Shown here: piece by piece, positions 1 through 5,393 of the stretch
How the letters are laid out: each line of letters starts with the position of its first letter
Numbering within the stretch: position 1 is the stretch's first letter
Assembly: GCA_902478985.1 (NCBI GenBank)
Contig: CABSNH010000058.1
Coordinates: 1-9,448, forward strand
Source: an uncultured Collinsella sp.
GTDB taxonomy: Bacteria; Actinomycetota; Coriobacteriia; Coriobacteriales; Coriobacteriaceae
Direction of reading: 5' to 3'
Length of the DNA: 9,448 nucleotides
Made by a program: the position numbers and the translations under genes
The notes under the pieces: generated by a model
Told to the model about the DNA's origin: nothing
The model's input: only the letters and a program-made list of their open reading frames with translations
Databases searched by the model: none

Positions 1-42
1 CCCTAGAGTTCGTCGGCAGCGTCAGATGTGTATAAGAGACAG
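1..42 (+). other. Nextera i5 adapter and index (artefact)
   Basis: Not biological sequence. Bases 10-42 match the 33-base Nextera read-1 adapter and end in the 19-base Tn5 mosaic end (24-42). Bases 2-9 (CCTAGAGT) match, as I recall it, the 8-base Nextera XT i5 index S516. The reverse complement of the same block closes the window at the right end. Genomic sequence therefore starts at 43. Confidence 0.97.
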
Positions 43-44
43 CC

Positions 45-959
45 CAGTGCACGTTTGACGACCTACTTAGTCCATCGCAAACCCAACTCCATCATAAAGA
101 TGTCGCAGATGTCGTGAATTATGTCCGTGCTGTCGACCGCGGCGTAGAACTGCTCAAAAAGATGCCCTTGTGTACGAGGCTTCTCAGGCAGGTTCATGCG
201 GTCCTGCTGGACGGAGTGCGCGGAACGGAGAAGAATCCAGGCGAGCTGCGCTCCTCACAAAACTGGATTGGCCCTTCAGGCTGCACCATTGCAACTGCAT
301 CGTTCGTCCCTCCAAACATTGAAGATTTGAGCAACACGCTCCAGGACCTCGAACGATTTATCAATGAGCCTCAAGTCGAAATGGATCCGATCGTGCGGGC
401 GGCGCTCGTCCATTACCAATTTGAAACTGCCCATCCATTCCTAGACGGAAACGGTCGCCTGGGCAGGCTTCTCATTACACTTATGCTCATCAATGATGGC
501 GTTCTTCATTCTTGCTTGTTCTACCCATCGTTCCAGTTCAAGAAAAATCGAAGCGAGTACTACCGGCAACTCACATCCGTAAGGGAGCGAGGCACTTACG
601 AGGAATGGATAGAGTTTTTCTGCGCCAGTCTTCTTGAGAGTGCGAAGGACTCGGTAGGGTCTTTAAAAAACCTTGTTGACCTCCATAACCGTTCCACAGC
701 AACCATTACCGAAAATCTCGGAAGGACTGCTGCAAACGGGCAAAGGCTGTTGGGCATTCTTGAAGAGCACCCCATCGTCGACACCGCATTCATCGCTGCC
801 CAACTCGATATCGGCAGGAGCACCGCGAGCTCGCTCGTCAAATCATTTGAAGAATTGGGTATCCTCCGTCCACTCGACGAGTCAAGACAGAGATACCGAC
901 AGTACGGGTATGAAGAGTATCTTTCGATACTCAGGGAAGACGCTGAACCGATTAGATAG
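45..959 (+). CDS. Fic family protein, probable AMP-transferase (5' truncated)
   Basis: Fic enzymes usually transfer AMP from ATP to a hydroxyl side chain of a target protein. The reading frame is open from the adapter junction: the first whole genomic codon is 45-47, and 304 residues remain. The N-terminal part (CTFDDLL, then DVADVVNYVRAV) matches the conserved lead-in of the Fic_N region, so the GTG at 114 is internal and the true start is lost. The flap region reads NPGELRSSQNWIG followed by ASFVPP. The complete catalytic motif HPFLDGNGRLGR lies at 432-467 (fragment residues 130-141), with catalytic His, metal-binding Asp and the nucleotide-binding GNGRxGR. Residues from about 231 to 298 look like a winged helix (GQRLLGILEEHP, then IGRSTASSLVKSFEELGIL). 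The inhibitory helix with an (S/T)xxxE(G/N) motif that usually precedes this lead-in would lie just outside the window. GC is lower (about 53% in a sampled line) than in mgtA (about 67%), which fits acquisition by transfer. The target is unknown. Confidence 0.93.
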   Translation, partial: QCTFDDLLSPSQTQLHHKDVADVVNYVRAVDRGVELLKKMPLCTRLLRQVHAVLLDGVRGTEKNPGELRSSQNWIGPSGCTIATASFVPPNIEDLSNTLQDLERFINEPQVEMDPIVRAALVHYQFETAHPFLDGNGRLGRLLITLMLINDGVLHSCLFYPSFQFKKNRSEYYRQLTSVRERGTYEEWIEFFCASLLESAKDSVGSLKNLVDLHNRSTATITENLGRTAANGQRLLGILEEHPIVDTAFIAAQLDIGRSTASSLVKSFEELGILRPLDESRQRYRQYGYEEYLSILREDAEPIR

Positions 960-980
960 GCACCGCAGCCCAGCCAAATA

Positions 981-1023
981 TAACGAGCGTGGATTTTCTG
1001 ACACTAACCTAACGAGCGTGGAT
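981..1023. repeat. 14-bp direct repeat downstream of fic
   Basis: TAACGAGCGTGGAT occurs at 981-994 and again at 1010-1023, 29 bases apart. A third, inverted copy with one difference is the right arm of the hairpin at 1011-1080. The spacing and the three copies could mark a protein-binding site or the debris of a repeat element; the sequence does not decide. Confidence 0.8.
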
Positions 1024-1080
1024 AATCTCCCACTTTGAGCCCGCACACAGGCCAAAACCGGGAGATTATCCACGCTCATT
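1011..1080. terminator. 21-bp-arm hairpin, likely terminator of fic
   Basis: Arms 1011-1031 and 1060-1080 are reverse complements over 21 positions with one mismatch (C1013 opposite A1078), enclosing a 28-base loop. On the + strand the right arm runs into TTTT (1079-1082), so the structure could end fic transcription 50-120 bases after its stop. The arms are much longer than a normal intrinsic terminator and the loop is large, so it may instead be a repeat element doubling as a terminator. Confidence 0.6.
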
Positions 1081-1098
1081 TTGCGGGTAGTCGTTGGG

Positions 1099-1143
1099 AG
1101 TGTCCCAAGGTGCCGGCAGAAAAGGAACGTCCCCAAGTGCCAA
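1099..1143. repeat. degenerate AGTGTC/ACGTCCCC palindromic unit
   Basis: AGTGTCCC starts at 1099 and ACGTCCCC at 1127, a spacing of 28 bases. That is identical to the spacing in the two better units at 7110 and 7161. The stem is poor here: only GGCA (1115-1118) can pair with TGCC (1138-1141) at the equivalent positions, although an outer GTTGG/CCAAC pairing also exists. I read it as a decayed or divergent member of the same family. Confidence 0.5.
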
Positions 1144-1178
1144 CAACGGCGACGCCGATGTTATGGCAACGACAGCGA

Positions 1179-1277
1179 AAACCCGCCAGAGCGAGCAAGG
1201 TGCCTTGAAACGAGGCGGCATTGACCTTCTGGTCATGCCGCCGCAGTTGAAAGGCAGATTGCCGCTCTGGCGGGTTT
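1179..1277. repeat. 99-bp nested imperfect palindrome
   Basis: A perfect 15-bp outer stem (1179-1193 with 1263-1277) encloses a second helix. GCAAGGTGCCTT (1195-1206) pairs with AAGGCAGATTGC (1251-1262) at 10 of 12 positions. A tip hairpin follows: 1214-1221 pairs with 1235-1242 over 8 bp, T1222 is bulged, and GACC/GGTC closes on the loop TTCT (1227-1230). Nearly the whole 99 bases can fold into one rod. It sits between convergent fic and pyrE, has no T tract on either side, and carries no coding sequence. A non-autonomous mobile element or a bidirectional transcription stop are both possible. Confidence 0.75.
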
Positions 1278-1290
1278 GCAGCGTCAACTG

Positions 1291-1318
1291 GTTACGCGGG
1301 TTGGTAAACCCGCGTAAC
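1291..1318 (-). terminator. perfect 12-bp stem-loop just after pyrE
   Basis: Bases 1291-1302 and 1307-1318 are perfect reverse complements around a 4-base loop (GGTA on the + strand), starting 3 bases past the pyrE stop. The position suggests a 3' end or mRNA-protecting structure for pyrE. No T run follows on the minus strand, so an intrinsic terminator of the usual kind is not shown. Confidence 0.55.
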
Positions 1319-1321
1319 TAC

Positions 1322-2005
1322 CTACTCCCGAGCCCCGTACTGCTCGTAGTAGGCGTCGATGGCGGCCTTGAGCTCGTCGTCGATGACGACCTTACCGTCA
1401 ATCTCGTGGTTGTAGAGGGTCTCGACGACCTCGGCCATGGAGACGATGCTCGCGACGGGGAAACCGTACTTGGCCTCGATCTCCTTCTGCGCGGTGGTCA
1501 CGCCACCCTTGCCGACTTCCATGCGGTTGAGGGACACGATCAGGCCCTTGATCTCGACATCGGCAGCAGCCTTTACCTTGGGATAGGTCTCGTCGATGGA
1601 CTTGCCGCTGGTGGTGACATCCTCGACCATGACCACGCGGTCGCCGTCCTGGGGCTCGTAGCCCAGCAGGTTGCCCTTATCGGCACCGTGGTCCTTGGCC
1701 TCCTTGCGGTCGCAGCAGTACTTGACCTCCTTGCCGTACAGCTCGTGGTAGGCAATCGTGGTCACGACGGCCAGGGGAATGCCCTTGTAGGCCGGCCCAA
1801 ACAGCACGTCAAAGCCGTCGCCAAAGTTATCGTGGATGGCCTGGGCGTAATACTCGCCCAGCTTCTTGAGCTGATAGCCCGTCACGTAAGCGCCGGCGTT
1901 CATAAAGAACGGGGACTGACGGCCACTCTTGAGCGTAAAGCTGCCGAACTTAAGAACGTCGGACTCAACCATAAACTTGATGAACTCTTGCTTGTAAGCC
2001 TCCAT
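1322..2005 (-). CDS. pyrE: orotate phosphoribosyltransferase
   Basis: PyrE makes orotidine 5'-monophosphate from orotate and phosphoribosyl pyrophosphate, the fifth step of de novo pyrimidine synthesis, in the cytoplasm. The 227-residue product (E. coli PyrE is 213) shows SGRQSPFF at about 27-34, FGPAYKGIPL at 69-78, the catalytic-loop segment RKEAKDHG at 100-107 and the PRPP-binding signature VVMVEDVTTSGKS at 124-136. The frame is open up to 2263, but I chose the ATG at 2003-2005 because GAGAGGAG lies 5 bases before it and homology begins there; the upstream extension (rich in Arg and Pro) is unlike the family. It stands alone: no other pyrimidine gene is in the window. It converges on fic and diverges from mgtA, with 438 bp between the starts of pyrE and mgtA. 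I saw no convincing promoter or known pyrimidine attenuator in that gap. Confidence 0.96.
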   Translation of the reverse strand: MEAYKQEFIKFMVESDVLKFGSFTLKSGRQSPFFMNAGAYVTGYQLKKLGEYYAQAIHDNFGDGFDVLFGPAYKGIPLAVVTTIAYHELYGKEVKYCCDRKEAKDHGADKGNLLGYEPQDGDRVVMVEDVTTSGKSIDETYPKVKAAADVEIKGLIVSLNRMEVGKGGVTTAQKEIEAKYGFPVASIVSMAEVVETLYNHEIDGKVVIDDELKAAIDAYYEQYGARE

Positions 2006-2136
2006 GCGGGCTCCTCTCGTAATCGCGTACGTGCCTTCCAGTTTAGCGCAGGCAGGGCGTCGATGCGGGCGCGCTTTGAGGCCACGGCATTCTGTAAGAG
2101 CTTTGTCGGAGACGATGGTTTTCTGAACAATGGGGG

Positions 2137-2165
2137 TTGACATGTCAAAACCCCTCATCAAGAAT
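2137..2165 (+). promoter_or_regulatory. candidate promoter with palindromic operator
   Basis: A consensus -35 TTGACA (2137-2142) is followed 17 bases later by AAGAAT (2160-2165), four of six matches to TATAAT. The -35 lies inside a perfect 12-bp palindrome, TTGACATGTCAA (2137-2148), flanked by GGGGG and CCCC runs. Transcripts starting near 2172 would carry the short ORF at 2232 and reach mgtA. The palindrome could be a regulator site for mgtA, pyrE or both. The -10 is weak, so the call is tentative. Confidence 0.4.
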
Positions 2166-2231
2166 ACGGGCGGATTGAAACGGGTACGAGATACCCAAAG
2201 CGCGCTGCGCCCGGCCTTAAGGAGGTGTGCC

Positions 2232-2303
2232 ATGGAAGGCAGTCCTAGTCGAAAAACCTGCATGTCGCCCTCGGCACGCCGTGAGGATTCCGTATTCGCA
2301 TAA
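2232..2303 (+). CDS. possible 23-residue leader peptide upstream of mgtA
   Basis: The ATG at 2232 is preceded by AAGGAGGT (2219-2226) with a 5-base gap, a perfect complement to the 16S rRNA 3' end and at least as strong as the mgtA site. The frame runs 23 codons to TAA at 2301-2303, starting MEGSPSRKTC and ending REDSVFA. It lies 140 bases before mgtA on the same strand. In Salmonella a short peptide, MgtL, controls the mgtA leader; this peptide is not similar in sequence, so only the arrangement is comparable. Its codons 7-13 coincide with the left arm of the long-range stem at 2252-2394, so a translating ribosome would block that pairing. It may also be a chance ORF inside a repeat element. 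Confidence 0.4.
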   Translation: MEGSPSRKTCMSPSARREDSVFA

Positions 2304-2394
2304 GCGCCACGAACCGATCGTCAAAACTACCACAAAGGTGCCTGTCCCCTTTGTGGTAGTTCGCGAGCTTGACGTGAGCGACATCTAGGTTTTT
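2252..2394. repeat. 17-position inverted repeat enclosing the mgtA leader hairpin
   Basis: Bases 2252-2268 and 2378-2394 pair at 16 of 17 positions (15 Watson-Crick, one G-U, one C-C mismatch at 2261/2385). The right arm ends in a six-T run (2390-2395). Between the arms lies the perfect hairpin at 2325-2361 and weaker pairings such as CACG (2308-2311) with CGTG (2373-2376). It can be read as a leader RNA fold or as a 143-bp element with terminal inverted repeats. Confidence 0.65.
2325..2361. repeat. perfect 14-bp hairpin with TGCCTGTCC loop
   Basis: Bases 2325-2338 and 2348-2361 are perfect reverse complements around the 9-base loop TGCCTGTCC. The GTGCCTGTCCCC core resembles, from memory, short interspersed palindromes linked to REP-associated tyrosine transposases in other bacteria. 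The GTCCCC part is shared with the units at 1099, 7110 and 7161. In an mgtA transcript it would form a stable stem 83 bases before the start codon. Confidence 0.8.
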
Positions 2395-2443
2395 TGAAGC
2401 AAATACGACACGTACGCTAACTCCCTTCAACAAGGAGGACCCT

Positions 2444-5212
2444 ATGCTGATGCTCAAAACCGCCACGGTACTCGAAGCTATCTCCAAGCGCCGCCGCACG
2501 GCGCGCCCTGCCGCTCACACCGGCCTGTCCAAGAACACCATATTCGCCGCCACCCATAGCGCCGAGGACGCCCTCGTACTGCTTGACGCCACGGCAAACG
2601 GCCTCACCGCCGAGCAGGCAACCGAGCGCCTGGACGCCTCCGGCCCCAACACCATCGAGGCACCGACCAAGACGCTCGCCCGCCGCATCGCCGACGCGTT
2701 CATCGATCCCTTCGCCGGCATCCTCGCCGCGCTCGCGCTGGTCTCGCTCTACATCGACGTGCTCGCCGTGCCCGAGCCGCAGCGCGACCCCTCCACGGTC
2801 ATCGTCATCGGCATCATGCTGCTGGTATCGGGCGGCATGAAGTTTATCCAGGAAGCCCGCAGCGGCAATGCGGCAGAGGCCCTCAAGGACCTGGTCTCCA
2901 ACACTTGCACCGCCCCGCGCGACGGCGAGCGCGTCGAGATCCCCTTCGACGAGCTCGCCGTCGGCGATGTGATCCGTCTCTCTGCCGGCGATATGGTGCC
3001 GGCCGATGCCCGCATCATCACCGCGCGCGATCTGTTTGTGATCGAGTCCGCGCTCACCGGCGAGAGCGAGGCCGTCGAGAAGACAGCTGCCATCACCGTC
3101 GTCGAGGGTGCCGACGGCTCCGCGCTGCCGCTCTCCGCCTGCAAGAACATCGTCTTTACCGGCACCTCCGTGCAAAACGGCACCGCCATGGCGCTTGTCG
3201 TTGCCACCGGCTCGGACACCTACCTGGGCAGCATCGCCAAGATGCTCAACGGGCGCGGCGAGAAGAGCGCGTTTGACCGCGGTGTCTCGAGCGTCTCCAT
3301 GCTACTCGTACGCCTCATGCTCGTTATGGCGCCGGCCGTCTTTGCCATCAACGCCGCCACCAAGGGCAACGTCATCGACGCGCTGCTGTTCGCCACGAGC
3401 GTGGCCGTGGGCATCACGCCGCAGATGCTCCCCGTCATCGTGACCACGAGCCTGTCGCAGGGCGCCAAGGACCTCGCCCGCCGCCAGGTTATCGTCAAGG
3501 AGCTGCCGGCAATCCAAAACCTCGGCGCGATGGACGTCCTGTGCTGCGACAAGACCGGCACCCTCACCGAAGACCGCATCGTGCTCGAGCGCTACCTCAA
3601 CACCGACGGCAACGAGGACGCACGCGTGCTGCGTCATGCGTTTTTGAACAGCTTCTTCCAGACCGGCCTCAAGAACCTTATCGACCTGGCCGTAATCGAC
3701 CGTGCCGACGTGACGCCCTCGACCGTCGCACCCGATTCCATGCTGGGTCAGAGCCTGCGCGACCGCTATACCAAGGTCGACGAGGTGCCCTTCGATTTCT
3801 CGCGCCGTCGCCTGAGCGTAGTTGTAGCCGACGCCCAGGGCAAAACCCAGATGGTTACCAAGGGAGCTGCCGAGGAAATGCTCGAGATCTGCTCCTTTGT
3901 CGAGGTCGATGGCATCGCCCAGCCGCTCACCAAAGACAGGCTCGCCCAGATTCGCAAGCAGGTCGCCGGGCTTAACGCCGAGGGCCTACGCGTAATTGCC
4001 GTGGCGCAGAAAACCAATCCGCGCTGCGTGGGCGAGTTTGGCATCGCCGACGAATGCGACATGGTGCTGATGGGCTTTTTGGCCTTCCTCGATCCACCTA
4101 AAGCAAGTGCCGCGGGCGCCGTCACCACCCTCGAAGCCAAGGGCGTGGCGGTAAAGGTCCTGACCGGCGACAACGATCGCGTCGCCGCCACCGTCTGCGA
4201 GCAGATCGGCATCGACGCGAGCAACGTCTTGCTCGGCTCCGAGATCGATGCACTCGATGACGCCGAACTTGCCGAGCGCGCCGAGATAACTCACCTTTTC
4301 GCCAAGCTCTCGCCACTGCAGAAGGCACGCCTGGTGCGCGTCATGCGCGAGCTGCTCGGCCACACCGTGGGCTTTATGGGCGACGGCATCAACGACGCCG
4401 CCGCCATGCGTGCGAGCGATTGCGGCATCTCGGTCGATTCGGCCGTCGACATTGCCAAGGAATCCGCCGATATCATCTTGCTTCAGAAGGACCTGGGCGT
4501 GCTCGAGCGCGGCATCATCGAAGGCCGCCGCACTTACGGCAACCTGCTCAAGTACCTCAAGACCACGGTGAGCTCCAACTTTGGCAATGTGCTGTCCGTG
4601 ACCGTCGCGAGCCTGTTCTTGCCGTTTTTGCCCATGAGCGCCCTGCAGCTGGTACTGCTATCGCTGGTCTACGAGATCGTGTGCATCGCACTGCCGTGGG
4701 ACACCGTCGATGACGCCTGGACTGCCCGCCCGCGTGCCTGGGACGCCGCGTCCATCAAGGGCTTTATGCTCGAGCTGGGCCCCGTGAGCTCGCTGTTTGA
4801 CATCGTGACCTTCGCCGCGCTCTTCTTTGTCGTGTGCCCCGCCGCCGTGGACGCAAGCTGGTCCGAGCTTGCCGCCGCGGGCGACGTCGCGGGTATGGCG
4901 ACCTTTGCTGCGCTCTTCCAGAGCGGCTGGTTTGTCGAGTCCATGTGGTCGCAGACACTCGTGGTCCACATGTTGCGCTCCCCGCATCTGCCGAGCCCGC
5001 GCGACCACGCCGCGCCCGCATTGTGCGTTCTTACCGTGCTGGGCCTGGCGCTCGTCACCTGGCTGCCGGCAAGCCCCATCGCCGATGTGCTCGGCCTCAT
5101 GCCGCTGCCCACGAGCTTTTTTGGGCTGCTCATTGGCATCGTTACCGCCTATATCGCGCTCACCCAGCTGGCAAAGCGCCGCTACATTGCCCGCCACGGC
5201 GAGCTGCTGTAG
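2444..5212 (+). CDS. mgtA: magnesium-importing P-type ATPase
   Basis: MgtA-type (class IIIB) ATPases use ATP to bring Mg2+ into the cytoplasm and are usually induced when Mg2+ is scarce. The 922-residue product (E. coli MgtA is 898) is complete and close to the family throughout. The N-terminus is basic (KRRRTARPA at about 16-24). The actuator motif TGES is at 205-208, DKTGTLT starts at the phosphorylated Asp369, KGAAEEM marks the nucleotide site, VLTGDN and FLDPPK follow, and GDGIND is at 646-651. Family-specific stretches include AIQNLGAMDVLC, TGLKNLIDLAV, SSNFGNVLSV, PWDTVDD in place of PFDNVDE, and FQSGWFVESMWSQTLVVHM. Ten membrane segments are expected (two before and two after the actuator domain, six at the C-terminus). 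The start at 2444 has AAGGAGG five bases upstream. The M4 motif reads TPQMLP, with Gln327 where enterobacterial MgtA has Glu. No M-box riboswitch is recognisable upstream; regulation may instead use the leader described at 2232-2394. It converges on the LuxR-type gene across a palindrome. Confidence 0.96.
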   Translation: MLMLKTATVLEAISKRRRTARPAAHTGLSKNTIFAATHSAEDALVLLDATANGLTAEQATERLDASGPNTIEAPTKTLARRIADAFIDPFAGILAALALVSLYIDVLAVPEPQRDPSTVIVIGIMLLVSGGMKFIQEARSGNAAEALKDLVSNTCTAPRDGERVEIPFDELAVGDVIRLSAGDMVPADARIITARDLFVIESALTGESEAVEKTAAITVVEGADGSALPLSACKNIVFTGTSVQNGTAMALVVATGSDTYLGSIAKMLNGRGEKSAFDRGVSSVSMLLVRLMLVMAPAVFAINAATKGNVIDALLFATSVAVGITPQMLPVIVTTSLSQGAKDLARRQVIVKELPAIQNLGAMDVLCCDKTGTLTEDRIVLERYLNTDGNEDARVLRHAFLNSFFQTGLKNLIDLAVIDRADVTPSTVAPDSMLGQSLRDRYTKVDEVPFDFSRRRLSVVVADAQGKTQMVTKGAAEEMLEICSFVEVDGIAQPLTKDRLAQIRKQVAGLNAEGLRVIAVAQKTNPRCVGEFGIADECDMVLMGFLAFLDPPKASAAGAVTTLEAKGVAVKVLTGDNDRVAATVCEQIGIDASNVLLGSEIDALDDAELAERAEITHLFAKLSPLQKARLVRVMRELLGHTVGFMGDGINDAAAMRASDCGISVDSAVDIAKESADIILLQKDLGVLERGIIEGRRTYGNLLKYLKTTVSSNFGNVLSVTVASLFLPFLPMSALQLVLLSLVYEIVCIALPWDTVDDAWTARPRAWDAASIKGFMLELGPVSSLFDIVTFAALFFVVCPAAVDASWSELAAAGDVAGMATFAALFQSGWFVESMWSQTLVVHMLRSPHLPSPRDHAAPALCVLTVLGLALVTWLPASPIADVLGLMPLPTSFFGLLIGIVTAYIALTQLAKRRYIARHGELL

Positions 5213-5237
5213 CAAGTAGACGGAAAACACCCTGCCA

Positions 5238-5282
5238 GCTGCCGTTGCCACTACCACAGCTGCCAACGCCGCTGCCGTTGCC
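5238..5282. repeat. low-complexity GCTGCCGTTGCC repeat after mgtA
   Basis: GCTGCCGTTGCC occurs at 5238-5249 and 5271-5282, 33 bases apart, within a run of GCN/CCN-like triplets continuing to about 5298. In one frame it reads as an alanine-rich peptide (AAVATTTAANAAAVAS) ending at a TAA after 5334, but no start with a ribosome site precedes it. It may be the eroded remnant of an Ala-rich coding region or simple slippage expansion. Confidence 0.6.
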
Positions 5283-5312
5283 TCTGCCGCCGCCGCAGTC
5301 TATCCCCCCAGC

Positions 5313-5379
5313 AGTTGCGGTGAAATAGTTCCTGTTTAAAGCCCCGTGACTTTAATTTAGGGACTATTCCACCGCAACT
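5313..5379. terminator. 20-bp-arm palindrome between convergent genes
   Basis: Arms 5313-5332 and 5360-5379 match as reverse complements at 18 of 20 positions; one difference is a G-U pair on each strand's RNA. An inner 6-bp helix joins TTAAAG (5336-5341) to CTTTAA (5350-5355). It lies between the stops of mgtA (5212) and the LuxR-type gene (5394), where a bidirectional terminator is expected, but no T run of terminator length follows on either side. It may be another mobile palindrome. Confidence 0.6.
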
Positions 5380-5393
5380 TATTGGGAGATTAG

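Noticed and set aside
114..116. GTG start of the Fic protein
   Set aside because: The frame is open back to the adapter and the upstream residues match the conserved Fic N-terminal region, so this is an internal Val codon.
1094..2140. 348-codon + strand ORF antisense to pyrE
   Set aside because: It is the reverse-frame shadow of pyrE in GC-rich DNA and crosses the hairpin region; composition is Leu/Val/Asp/Gly-repetitive with no domain.
2006..2263. N-terminal extension of pyrE (86 more codons in frame)
   Set aside because: Strong ribosome site sits directly before the ATG at 2005, homology starts there, and the extension is Arg/Pro-rich and unlike the family.
2143..2443. M-box magnesium riboswitch before mgtA
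   Set aside because: None of the conserved M-box blocks are recognisable; only the hairpin, the long-range stem and the short ORF are seen.
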